From: Plumapathes pennacea | Taxonomy: Eukaryota; Cnidaria; Anthozoa; Antipatharia; Myriopathidae | DNA length: 64,000 nt | Direction of reading: 5' to 3' | Assembly: GCA_964036295.1 (NCBI GenBank) | Contig: OZ038468.1 | Location: 1,944,001-2,008,000 of the forward strand | Part shown: one piece after another, positions 20,963 to 32,605 of the stretch | Layout of the letters: every line of letters begins with the position of its first letter | Numbering within the stretch: the stretch's first letter is position 1 | The notes under the pieces: model-generated | Databases searched by the model: none | Seen by the model: the letters and a program-made list of their open reading frames with translations, nothing else | Told to the model about the DNA's origin: nothing | Position numbers and translations under genes: made by a program

Positions 20963-21708
20963 TTTGCGTCAGTTATGCCGCGGAAAACACTTGAAACTGG
21001 GCTCGGCTTTTGTATCCAGCAACTTTTAGGTAGAAACTGTAAACATTCCAAAAAAGAACGTCAACATTACTCAAGCGAAAAGCTAAGGACATGTGAAGGC
21101 ATCTAGTATAGTTTGCAATAGTTGCTGTCATTTTAAATAGGGTCTCCGAAATGATGACTTAAGAGTTTTTATGACAAGCACGCTTGAACTGACAAAAATT
21201 TGCAAGAAGTTGTTTACAAGTTGTTTAGTCAATTCTACTGAATTATATTGCTGTGAATGGCTGAAAATGTTACTTTGTAATCTCTGTGTTAGTTTCTTTA
21301 AAGCCATGCGATACCAGCTTTGTACACAAACATGCACGACGTCCAGAACACGGTCGTTCAACTGTGTTTTAAAAGCGATTTCGGGACAGTTCCATGGCTG
21401 AAAATGTTACTGACGTAAACAGCCAACGCCTAAGAAACCACGGAATGGAACCAATCTTCCGCTCTTCACTCAATAACGGATCTTTAGGAACCATTTGCGG
21501 TAGAAATAAGCTGTTGTTGAATCAGTATCTACTTTAAAGTAATGGAGGCCACTTTAAAGCTGCTAAGATGGGTTAGAACTATGAAACCAATACTGAATGA
21601 TTTCGTTCTAATAACATACGATATGGCCAGGGATTCATATAGACGTAATGGCCAACAGAGTCTATTAATCATGTTAAAGCTTAGAATCAGGACAAATGTG
21701 GAAATAAC
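20963..21708 (+). repeat. Tandem duplication, copy 1 (internally deleted)
   Basis: Segment A (20963-21252) is near-identical to 21710-22000, and segment B (about 21276-21708) to 22438-22868. Copy 1 lacks about 437 bp present in copy 2 between A and B. At its A/B junction sits GTGAATGGCTGAAAATGTTACT, which resembles sequence found later in segment B (around 21391). Confidence 0.85.
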
Positions 21709-21709
21709 G

Positions 21710-22868
21710 TTTGCGTCAGTTATGCCGCGGAAAACACTTGAAACTGGGTTCGGCTTTTGTATCCAGCACCTTTTAGGTAGAAACTGTAAACATTCCAAAA
21801 AAGAACGTCAACATTACTCAAGCGAAAAGCTAAGGACATGTGAAGGCATCTAGTATAGTTTGCAATAGTTGCTGTCATTTTAAATAGGGTCTCCGAAATG
21901 ATAACTTGAGAGTTTTTATGACAAGCACGCTTGAACTGACAAAAATTTGCAAGAAGTTGTTTACAAGTTGTTTAGTCAATTCTACTGAATTATATTGTCT
22001 ACCTTTTAAGCGCCTGAGCCACACCTTAGCAGCAATTGACTGTAAAAATAAACTTATTGATTCCTTATATTGTCCACCGCATGACTCTGCTATGATTCAT
22101 AACAGGAAGTTATTCAAGACAATATTTGCCGTGTTATCTTAAAAGAACAGCAAAACTAATGGCCAGCTTTCCAACGGAAGCTTTTTAATGTAAACAGTTC
22201 CAATATCCGATGGCACTTTCATTCTCAGCACGACGGCACAAAACTGAATATTATCAAGAGTACTGCATTGCAGCTGGGCTCATGCATTGCTATGACGAAA
22301 AGCTAAAGCTCGACGTCAGCCGACAGACTCTTCATGGGATTCAGCAAATCCACATCAACCTTTAACAGTCTTGATACATTCTGCGTTTCACGGTACACCG
22401 ATCAAAACTGAGTTATCAGAGGGACTAGAATTCAAGTTTGTAATCTCTGTGTTAGTTTCTTTAAAGCCATGCGATACCAGCTTTGTACACATGCACGACG
22501 TCCAGAACACGGTCGTTCGACTGTGTTTTAAAAGCGATTTCGGAACAGTTCCATGGCTGAAAATGTTACTGACGTAAACAGCCAACGCCTAAGAAACCAC
22601 GGAATGGAACCAATCTTCCGCTCTTCACTCAATAACGGATCTTTAGGAACTATTTGCGGTAGAAATAAGCTGTTGCTGAATCAGTATCTACTTTAAAGTA
22701 ATGGAGGCCACTTTAAAGCTGCTAAGATGGGTCAGAACTATGAAACCAATACTGAATGATTTCGTTCTAATAACATACGATATGGCCAGGGATTTTTATA
22801 GACGTAATGACCAACAGAGTCATTTAGTAATGTTAAAGCTTAAAATCAGGACAAATGTGGAAATAACA
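21710..22868 (+). repeat. Tandem duplication, copy 2 (full, ~1.16 kb)
   Basis: Full-length copy of the duplicated unit, including the 22001-22437 segment lost from copy 1. It has a 60-codon frame at 22701-22883 starting MEATLKLLRWVRTMKPILND, matched by 21542-21853 in copy 1, where the frame runs on across the duplication junction to 103 codons. Unrecognised; coding status uncertain. Confidence 0.85.
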
Positions 22869-23576
22869 AGAGCACAATACTAGGAAAGTATAAACTACTT
22901 GGTTCTCACCTTACGCGAAAACAATGATACTGTCTCCGTTTTTAGTAGAAATTACTTAGTTAAATAAACAGTATTTTTGCTTGTCCAGTACTATTATGTC
23001 TGGCTGATGCTTTACAACACTGGCCAGGGTGGCCGGATCGTGAGAAAAAAACAACAATTTATTTGCACATTTGTATCAGTTCACTTGCCAAACCGAATTT
23101 ATATCCTCGGCACCCCTCCCCTCAGCCAAAATTTAAAATGAGCGCCCCCCTCCCCTTGTTGTTTTTGCACAAGCGGTGAATTAACAGCATCAAAAATTGA
23201 TGTGACGTTCTGTGAACACGTTGTACACGTTTGGCGAACTAACTAAACGAAAATAATTACAAAGTGCGATCGCTATTAGAACAGTGTATGAACGTTTTGT
23301 TGTTGTAGTTGTGGGCAAACGTTACGCATTACAGAATACATCTGACCAAGATTGGAAGCAATTAACAAGCGCCACTGTACAAGTGTTTGTACAGTAAATT
23401 TGTAAACCAAGTACAAATGCAGGCGCAGGAGAATGAAAGCACTTCCGCTTACCCAGGTGCACGTTAACTTCCGGGTCTCGTTCCCAGGCTCTACCTGGAG
23501 GTAGGGAAAAGAGCCTGGGAACAGGATGAGTGCCCGATGAATAACGTTCAGCGGTTTACCTCTTGAAGAAGAACAA
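22869..23576. other. Intergenic, nothing recognised except a hairpin
   Basis: GTTCCCAGGCTCT at about 23483 pairs with AGAGCCTGGGAAC at about 23509 around a short loop. The CCTGGGAAC motif is also found near 8097, and a looser relative near 20578. The rest shows no gene. Confidence 0.45.
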
Positions 23577-23764
23577 ACATGGCGGTTGGAGTTGAAGTGT
23601 TTTCTTATGGTTTCGTGGCGTTAAAGGCTTTTTACGTTTGAAGATTTCTGAACACAAAGCTCGATCAGCCTTGCAGAACAGAGTTTGCCTATTTGTGCCG
23701 AGGAAGCATGGAAAAGACAATAACGATGTCGAAACCAGAGGAATTTCTATCAAATTAAGTGCGG
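23577..23764 (+). other. Possible orphan first exon with promoter motif
   Basis: AAACATGGCGG at about 23576-23586 resembles a YY1 core-promoter motif. A strong donor (GCGG then GTGAGT) follows at 23765, and a good acceptor (ATGTCTTTTCAG) is at 24813. One frame without ATG reads ALQNRVCLFVPRKHGKDNND before the donor. This may be the start of a non-coding transcript or of a truncated gene facing the satellite. Weakly supported. Confidence 0.3.
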
Positions 23765-24163
23765 GTGAGTGTTTTGATTTCCTATTCTTCTTCAACTTCT
23801 AAAGTATTACGTTCGGCCTTTCCACTGCTATGTTTTCTCTGTCAAATTTAAACTTAAATGAAAAGAAAACTACACCTCGGAGTTAACACCAGACAAGACC
23901 AGCGTCACTTTTATTATTTGCGTCATATAATGTACGGTAAAATTGTTCGACAGCGATCTCTCCGTCCCTAATTCACCAAAATCCAAAGCAGTCAGCTCAC
24001 AAGTAACACTGACAAGTACAACCATGCATATCGTCATAGCATTAACTGATACTGTTTTCTACTCAATGCTTCTTGGAAGTTTTCTCCCAGTTATTCTATT
24101 ATTGCTATAATTAATAATTATGCATGACTCTGCCGATCAGCGTACAATAATATTTAACAAATC
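23765..24163. other. Possible intron sequence, nothing recognised
   Basis: AT-rich stretch with no repeat or frame that I can support. Confidence 0.4.
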
Positions 24164-24474
24164 CATGGAATAAAACAGACACTTCCGCTCGACTTTAATC
24201 GTTCCATTGCTTGCCCTAGTCGCAGCACGGCAGCAGATATGCTTGTGATTGCTAAATTGTGATAGGGTCTTAGTTTCACGAAATCAAAGTGGATTTTACG
24301 AAAACTAAGATCCCCTGTTTAAACACACATGGAATCAAACACAGACACCTCTGCTCGACTTTATTCATTCTATCGATCTCCCCAGCTGCTGCACAGCAGC
24401 TAATATGCTTGTTATGGCTAAATTGTGAAAACGAAGCAGATTTTATGAAAACTAAGACCCTCATGTAAACAAAT
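24164..24474. repeat. Diverged tandem duplication, 164-bp offset
   Basis: Copy 1 (24164-24327) and copy 2 (24328-24474) both start CATGGAAT and share CAGACAC, GCTCGACTTTA, GCTAAATTGTGA and GAAAACTAAGA in order. Copy 2 has lost about 20 bp. GGGTCTTAG motifs of the same family recur at 24550-24612. Confidence 0.65.
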
Positions 24475-24732
24475 GTACCATCAAGCAAACACTTGCACAT
24501 GCAAGGTAACAGAACACAGCGTGGGCTTCTATAAGCAGTCTCACGAGAGTTTTGGGTGGGTCTTAGTTTTTGGGTCTTAGGTCTTAGGTCTTCATTTTCA
24601 CGGGTCTTAGTTTTTGTAACAACCTATGAAATCATTTGATCTGTGCCATTCTGTTGACTTATCTGATCACATTCCACATGAAATAGTCAGTAAATAATCA
24701 GTTTTCAATGTTATACGGTCAATCTATCAAAG

Positions 24733-24763
24733 CCCTTTCACTCCCAAGAGTGATCAACTTCAT
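24733..24763 (+). mobile_element. Truncated end of the CCCTTTCACTCCCA MITE family
   Basis: CCCTTTCACTCCCAAGAGTG followed by ATCAACTT matches the left end of the element at 13237-13433. The rest is missing. Confidence 0.5.
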
Positions 24764-24813
24764 GAAATAATTCAGTGATCATTTTCCTAATTATGTTGCC
24801 AATGTCTTTTCAG

Positions 24814-25260
24814 GTTGCGCAGCTTAGATTTACATATGGTCCGGTTCGATATTGAACATCGAGACGACGTTCGACTGAGAGTTGAGAGTGGTATTCTGCC
24901 TTGTTGTACCACAACGAGCGGCTGCTGTCGTCTCTAAATTGCTGTTTCATGCAGTACGGATCTCTGCCCACGATAAGTAAGAAGATAAACGACGCAAAGT
25001 CTCATTCTAAGCAAGAAACGCATCTCCTTCTCCAGAGGCAATTTGGTTCAAGATGAATTGACATCGCAATAAATCATTGCTCTCTGCTCTCTACAGAACG
25101 CCTTTAGAACCCGGAGACAATTTGCTCATGACATGTTGAATCCGCTACGGACAACATACCGAACAAAAAGTAGCGTATATTCAAAACGACACGAGCAGGC
25201 CGAAGGATTTGATGGTGTGCAGGACAACATTATTAAGATATAAGATGATACTGCGTGGCC
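24814..25260. other. Unique sequence between last MITE and the satellite
   Basis: Begins after a good splice acceptor. The first ATG (24836) opens a 33-codon frame (MVRFDIEHRDDVRLRVESGI) closed by a stop. No family recognised. It may be an exon of a non-coding RNA or nothing. Confidence 0.3.
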
Positions 25261-25265
25261 TTCAC

Positions 25266-25273
25266 TATAAAAG
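25266..25273 (+). promoter_or_regulatory. TATA box TATAAAAG pointing into the satellite
   Basis: A consensus TATAAAAG motif on the plus strand, about 50 bp before the satellite begins. A start 25-30 bp downstream would fall near 25296-25303, so a transcript would enter the array almost at once. A chance match in AT-rich DNA cannot be excluded. Confidence 0.35.
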
Positions 25274-25320
25274 GACATCAGAGGAAACCCTTTATTGCTA
25301 TTCACTTGAAATTACAGTTT

Positions 25321-28300
25321 TCACTTTTTGGCCAAAATCGGCAAAAAACCCTGTGCTATAGCCTTAGTATTTTGTCAAAATTCCAACATTTTTCGACCAT
25401 CTCAGAATCGCATGAAACTTTCAGGAAACATTGCCCGGACCATGCCGACAAAGTTTGCATAGTTTTTGTAAACTTTTAGCCCGCGCCTCGTGAGCAATTA
25501 GAGCAAATTAGAGCAAATGACGCACTAATTAATTCATCACACCTTTCGAGGAAAGGAGTCAGTTTAATCTGCTATATTTCGCCAACGGATAAAGATAGAT
25601 AAGGCAACCGTATTGCTAAAAGTCTTCTTATAGTCCAAGGAAGGTTTCCTGAAAGTTTCAAGAGTTTTCACTTTTTGGCCAAAATCGGCAAAAAACCCTG
25701 TGCTATAGCCTTAGTATTGTGTCAAAATTCCAACATTTTTCGACCATCTCAGAATCGCATGAAACTTTCAGGAAACATTGCCGGGACCATGCCGACAAAG
25801 TTTGCATAGTTTTTGTAAACTTTTAGCCCGCGCCTCGTGAGAAATTACAGCAAATTAGAGCAAATGACGCACTAATTAATTCATCACACCTTTCGAGGAA
25901 AGGAGCCAGTTTAATCTGTTATATCTCGCCAACGGATGAAGATAGATAAGGCAAATGTATTGCTAAAAGTCTTCTTATAGTCCAAGGAAGGTTTCCTGAA
26001 AGTTTCAAGAGTTTTCACTTTTTGGCCAAAATCGGCAAAAAACCCTGTGCTATAGCCTTAGTATTTTGTCAAAATTCCAACATTTTTCGACCATCTCAGA
26101 ATCGCATGAAACTTTCAGGAAACATTGCCGGGACCATGCCGACAAAGTTTGCATAGTTTTTGTAAACTTTTAGCCCGCGCCTCGTGAGCAATTAGAACAA
26201 ATTAGAGCAAATGACGCACTAATTAATTCATCACACCTTTCGAGGAAAGGAGCCAGTTTAATCTGCTATATCTCGCCAACGGATGAAGATAGATAAGGCA
26301 AATGTATTGCTAAAGGTCTTCTTATAGTCCAAGGAAGGTTTCCTAAAAGTTTCAAGAGTTTTCACTTTTTGGCCAAAATCGGCAAAAAACCCTGTGCTAT
26401 AGCCTTAGTATTTTGTCAAAATTCCAACATTTTTCGACCATCTCAGAATCGCATGAAACTTTCAGGAAACATTGCCGGGACCATGCCGACAAAGTTTGCA
26501 TAGTTTTTGTAAACTTTCAGCCCGCGCCTCGTGAGAAATTACAGCAAATTAGAGCAAATGACGCACTAATTAATTCATCACACCTTTCGAGGAAAGGAGT
26601 CAGTTTAATCTGCTATATCTCGCCAACGGATGAAGATAGATAAGGCAAATGTATTGCTAAAAGTCTTCTTATAGTCCAAGGAAGGTTTCCTGAAAGTTTC
26701 AAGAGTTTTCACTTTTTGGCCAAAATCGGCAAAAAACCCTGTGCTATAGCCTTAGTATTGTGTCAAAATTCCAACATTTTTCGACCATCTCAGAATCGCA
26801 TGAAACTTTCAGGAAACATTGCTGGGACTATGCCGACAAAGTTTCATTGTTTTTGTAAACTTTTAGCCCGCGCCTCGTGAGGAATTAGAGCAAATTAGAG
26901 CAAATGACGCACTAATTAATTCATCACACCTTTCGAGGAAAGGAGTCAGTTTAATCTGGTATATCTCGCCAACGGATGAAGATAGATAAGGCAAATGTAT
27001 TGCTAAAGGTCTTCTTATAGTCCAAGGAAGGTTTCCTGAAAGTTTCAAGAGTTTTCACTTTTTGGCCAAAATCGGCAAAAAACCCTGTGCTATAGCCTTA
27101 GTATTTTGTCAAAATTCCAACATTTTTCGACCATCTCAGAATCGCATGAAACTTTCAGGAAACATTGCCGGGACCATGCCGACAAAGTTTACATAGTTTT
27201 TGTAAACTTTTAGCCCGCGCCTCGTGAGAAATTACAGCAAATTAGTGCAAATGACGCACTAATTAATTCATCACACCTTTCGAGGAAAGGAGCCAGTTTA
27301 ATCTGCTATATCTCGCCAACGGATGAAGATAGATAAGGCAAATGTATCGCTAAAAGTCTTCTTATAGTCCAAGGAAGGTTTCCTGAAAGTTTCAAGAGTT
27401 TTCACTTTTTGGCCAAAATCGGCAAAAAACCCTGTGCTATAGCCTTAGTATTTTGTCAAAACTCCAACATTTTTCGACCATCTCAGAATCGCATGAAACT
27501 TTCAGGAAACATTGCCGGGACTTTGCCGACAAAGTTTGCATAGTTTTTGTGAACTTTTAGCCCGCGCCTCGTGAGGAATTACAGCAAATTAGAGCAAATG
27601 ACGCACTAATTAATTCAACACACCTTTCGAGGAAAGGAGCCAGTTTAATCTGCTATATCTCGCCAACGGATGAAGATAGATAAGGCAAATGTATTGCTAA
27701 AAGTCTTCTTATAGTCCAAGGAAGGTTTCCTGAAAGTTTCAAGAGTTTTCATTTTTTGGCCAAAATCGGCAAAAAACCCTGTGCTATAGCCTTAGTATTG
27801 TGTCAAAATTCCAACATTTTTCGACCATCTCAGAATCGCATGAAACTTTCAGGAAACATTGCCGGGACTTTGCCGACAAAGTTTGCATAGTTTTTGTGAA
27901 CTTTTAGCCCGCGCCTCGTGAGGAATTACAGCAAATTAGAGCAAATGACGCACTAATTAATTCAACACACCTTTCGAGGAAAGGAGCCAGTTTAATTTGC
28001 TATATCTCGCCAACGGATGAAGATAGATAAGGCAAATGTATTGCTAAAAGTCTTCTTATAGTCCTAGGAAGGTTTCCTGAAAGTTTCAAGAGTTTTCATT
28101 TTTTGGCCAAAATCGGCAAAAAACCCTGTGCTATAGCCTTAGTATTGTGTCAAAATTCCAACATTTTTCGACCATCTAAGAATCGCATGAAACTTTCAGG
28201 AAACATTGCCGGGACCATGCCGACAAAGTTTGCATAGTTTTTGTAAACTTTTAGCCCGCGCCTCGTGAGCAATTAGAACAAATTAGAGCAAATGACGCAC

Positions 28301-30524
28301 TAATTAATTCATCACACCTTTCGAGGAAAGGAGCCAGTTTAATCTGCTATATCTCGCCAACGGATGAAGATAGATGAGGCAAATGTATTGCTAAAGGTCT
28401 TCTTATAGTCCAAGGAAGGTTTCCTGAAAGTTTCAAGAGTTTTCACTTTTTGGCCAAAATCGGCAAAAAACCCTGTGCTATAGCCTTAGTATTTTGTCAA
28501 AATTCCAACATTTTTCGACCATCTCAGAATCGCATGAAACTTTCAGGAAACATTGCCGGGACCATGCCGACAAAGTTTACATAGTTTTTGTAAACTTTTA
28601 GCCCGCGCCTCGTGAGAAATTACAGCAAATTAGTGCAAATGACGCACTAATTAATTCATCACACCTTTCGAGGAAAGGAGCCAGTTTAATCTGCTATATC
28701 TCGCCAACGGATGAAGATAGATAAGGCAAATGTATCGCTAAAAGTCTTCTTATAGTCCAAGGAAGGTTTCCTGAAAGTTTCAAGAGTTTTCACTTTTTGG
28801 CCAAAATCGGCAAAAAACCCTGTGCTATAGCCTTAGTATTTTGTCAAAACTCCAACATTTTTCGACCATCTCAGAATCGCATGAAACTTTCAGGAAACAT
28901 TGCCGGGACTTTGCCGACAAAGTTTGCATAGTTTTTGTGAACTTTTAGCCCGCGCCTCGTGAGGAATTACAGCAAATTAGAGCAAATGACGCACTAATTA
29001 ATTCAACACACCTTTCGAGGAAAGGAGCCAGTTTAATCTGCTATATCTCGCCAACGGATGAAGATAGATAAGGCAAATGTATTGCTAAAAGTCTTCTTAT
29101 AGTCCAAGGAAGGTTTCCTGAAAGTTTCAAGAGTTTTCATTTTTTGGCCAAAATCGGCAAAAAACCCTGTGCTATAGCCTTAGTATTGTGTCAAAATTCC
29201 AACATTTTTCGACCATCTCAGAATCGCATGAAACTTTCAGGAAACATTGCCGGGACTTTGCCGACAAAGTTTGCATAGTTTTTGTGAACTTTTAGCCCGC
29301 GCCTCGTGAGGAATTACAGCAAATTAGAGCAAATGACGCACTAATTAATTCAACACACCTTTCGAGGAAAGGAGCCAGTTTAATTTGCTATATCTCGCCA
29401 ACGGATGAAGATAGATAAGGCAAATGTATTGCTAAAAGTCTTCTTATAGTCCTAGGAAGGTTTCCTGAAAGTTTCAAGAGTTTTCATTTTTTGGCCAAAA
29501 TCGGCAAAAAACCCTGTGCTATAGCCTTAGTATTGTGTCAAAATTCCAACATTTTTCGACCATCTAAGAATCGCATGAAACTTTCAGGAAACATTGCCGG
29601 GACCATGCCGACAAAGTTTGCATAGTTTTTGTAAACTTTTAGCCCGCGCCTCGTGAGCAATTAGAACAAATTAGAGCAAATGACGCACTAATTAATTCAT
29701 CACACCTTTCGAGGAAAGGAGCCAGTTTAATCTGCTATATCTCGCCAACGGATGAAGATAGATGAGGCAAATGTATTGCTAAAGGTCTTCTTATAGTCCA
29801 AGGAAGGTTTCCTGAAAGTTTCAAGAGTTTTCACTTTTTGGCCAAAATCGGCAAAAATCCCTGTGCTATAGCCTTAGTATTTTGTCAAAATTCCAACATT
29901 TTTCGACCATCTCAGAATCGCATGAAACTTTCAGGAAACATTGCCGGGACCATGACGACAAAGTTTGCATAGTTTTTGTAAACTTTTAGCCCGCGCCTCG
30001 TGAGCAAATAGAACAAATTAGAGCAAATGACGCACTAATTAATTCATCACACCTTTCGAGGAAAGGAGCCAGTTTAATCTGCTATATCTCGCCAACGGAT
30101 GAAGATAGATGAGGCAAATGTATTGCTAAAGGTCTTCTAATAGTCCAAGGAAGGTTTCCTGAAAGTTTCAAGAGTTTTCACTTTTTGGCCAAAATCGGCA
30201 AAAAACCCTGTGCTATAGCCTTAGTATTTTGTCAAAATTCCAACATTTTTCGACCATCTCAGAATCGCATGAAACTTTCAGGAAACATTGCCGGGACCAT
30301 GACGACAAAGTTTGCATAGTTTTTGTAAACTTTTAGCCCGCGCCTCGTGAGCAATTAGAACAAATTAGAGCAAATGACGCACTAATTAATTCATCACACC
30401 TTTCGAGGAAAGGAGCCAGTTTAATCTGCTATATCTCGCCAACGGATGAAGATAAATAAGGCAAATGTATTGCTAAAGGTCTTCTTATAGTCCAAGGAAG
30501 GTTTCCTGAAAGTTTCAAGAGTTT
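25321..30524 (+). repeat. Satellite block I, 15 units (5204 bp)
   Basis: First 15 units. Diagnostic variants include CCCGGACC and ATTTCGCC in unit 1, GTTTCATTG in unit 5, and TTTACATAG with GTGCAAATG in unit 6. Units 6-9 (27055-28442) are repeated as units 10-13 (28443-29830), an exact 1388-bp step. Confidence 0.85.
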
Positions 30525-32605
30525 TCACTTTTTGGCCAAAATCGGCAAAAAACCCTGTGCTATAGCCTTAGTATTTTGTCAAAATTCCAACATTTTTCGA
30601 CCATCTCAGAATCGCATGAAACTTTCAGGAAACATTGCCCGGACCATGCCGACAAAGTTTGCATAGTTTTTGTAAACTTTTAGCCCGCGCCTCGTGAGCA
30701 ATTAGAGCAAATTAGAGCAAATGACGCACTAATTAATTCATCACACCTTTCGAGGAAAGGAGTCAGTTTAATCTGCTATATTTCGCCAACGGATAAAGAT
30801 AGATAAGGCAACCGTATTGCTAAAAGTCTTCTTATAGTCCAAGGAAGGTTTCCTGAAAGTTTCAAGAGTTTTCACTTTTTGGCCAAAATCGGCAAAAAAC
30901 CCTGTGCTATAGCCTTAGTATTGTGTCAAAATTCCAACATTTTTCGACCATCTCAGAATCGCATGAAACTTTCAGGAAACATTGCCGGGACCATGCCGAC
31001 AAAGTTTGCATAGTTTTTGTAAACTTTTAGCCCGCGCCTCGTGAGAAATTACAGCAAATTAGAGCAAATGACGCACTAATTAATTCATCACACCTTTCGA
31101 GGAAAGGAGCCAGTTTAATCTGTTATATCTCGCCAACGGATGAAGATAGATAAGGCAAATGTATTGCTAAAAGTCTTCTTATAGTCCAAGGAAGGTTTCC
31201 TGAAAGTTTCAAGAGTTTTCACTTTTTGGCCAAAATCGGCAAAAAACCCTGTGCTATAGCCTTAGTATTTTGTCAAAATTCCAACATTTTTCGACCATCT
31301 CAGAATCGCATGAAACTTTCAGGAAACATTGCCGGGACCATGCCGACAAAGTTTGCATAGTTTTTGTAAACTTTTAGCCCGCGCCTCGTGAGCAATTAGA
31401 ACAAATTAGAGCAAATGACGCACTAATTAATTCATCACACCTTTCGAGGAAAGGAGCCAGTTTAATCTGCTATATCTCGCCAACGGATGAAGATAGATAA
31501 GGCAAATGTATTGCTAAAGGTCTTCTTATAGTCCAAGGAAGGTTTCCTAAAAGTTTCAAGAGTTTTCACTTTTTGGCCAAAATCGGCAAAAAACCCTGTG
31601 CTATAGCCTTAGTATTTTGTCAAAATTCCAACATTTTTCGACCATCTCAGAATCGCATGAAACTTTCAGGAAACATTGCCGGGACCATGCCGACAAAGTT
31701 TGCATAGTTTTTGTAAACTTTCAGCCCGCGCCTCGTGAGAAATTACAGCAAATTAGAGCAAATGACGCACTAATTAATTCATCACACCTTTCGAGGAAAG
31801 GAGTCAGTTTAATCTGCTATATCTCGCCAACGGATGAAGATAGATAAGGCAAATGTATTGCTAAAAGTCTTCTTATAGTCCAAGGAAGGTTTCCTGAAAG
31901 TTTCAAGAGTTTTCACTTTTTGGCCAAAATCGGCAAAAAACCCTGTGCTATAGCCTTAGTATTGTGTCAAAATTCCAACATTTTTCGACCATCTCAGAAT
32001 CGCATGAAACTTTCAGGAAACATTGCTGGGACTATGCCGACAAAGTTTCATTGTTTTTGTAAACTTTTAGCCCGCGCCTCGTGAGGAATTAGAGCAAATT
32101 AGAGCAAATGACGCACTAATTAATTCATCACACCTTTCGAGGAAAGGAGTCAGTTTAATCTGGTATATCTCGCCAACGGATGAAGATAGATAAGGCAAAT
32201 GTATTGCTAAAGGTCTTCTTATAGTCCAAGGAAGGTTTCCTGAAAGTTTCAAGAGTTTTCACTTTTTGGCCAAAATCGGCAAAAAACCCTGTGCTATAGC
32301 CTTAGTATTTTGTCAAAATTCCAACATTTTTCGACCATCTCAGAATCGCATGAAACTTTCAGGAAACATTGCCGGGACCATGCCGACAAAGTTTACATAG
32401 TTTTTGTAAACTTTTAGCCCGCGCCTCGTGAGAAATTACAGCAAATTAGTGCAAATGACGCACTAATTAATTCATCACACCTTTCGAGGAAAGGAGCCAG
32501 TTTAATCTGCTATATCTCGCCAACGGATGAAGATAGATAAGGCAAATGTATCGCTAAAAGTCTTCTTATAGTCCAAGGAAGGTTTCCTGAAAGTTTCAAG
32601 AGTTT
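30525..32605 (+). repeat. Satellite block II, copy of block I units 1-6 (2081 bp)
   Basis: The block-I variant series restarts at 30525: CCCGGACC near 30637 and GTTTCATTG near 32046, in the same order and spacing. It stops after unit 6, where the next unit switches origin. Confidence 0.82.

Noticed and set aside
23556-23795. 79-codon minus-strand frame
   Set aside because: Lys/Pro/Ser-rich without a recognisable domain. It opposes the better supported plus-strand splice signals, though neither is strong.
26413-26643. Recurrent 76-codon frame in many satellite units (SKFQHFSTISESHETFRKHC...), also at 31617, 33698, 40290 and others
   Set aside because: It opens at a TTG, has no ATG, ends in every unit at the GATAGATAA stop, and the 347-bp period shifts the frame. 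Its persistence reflects copying of the unit, not coding selection. The 145-codon version at 37861 exists only because one unit lost the TAA.
26930-26950. CENP-B box-like TTTCGAGGAAAGGAGTC in each unit
   Set aside because: It matches the TTCG and central A of the consensus but lacks the essential CGGG half, so CENP-B-type binding is not supported.
26863-27048. 61-codon minus-strand frame repeated at 32067 and 34148
   Set aside because: Identical copies come from the block I-III duplications of one satellite unit.
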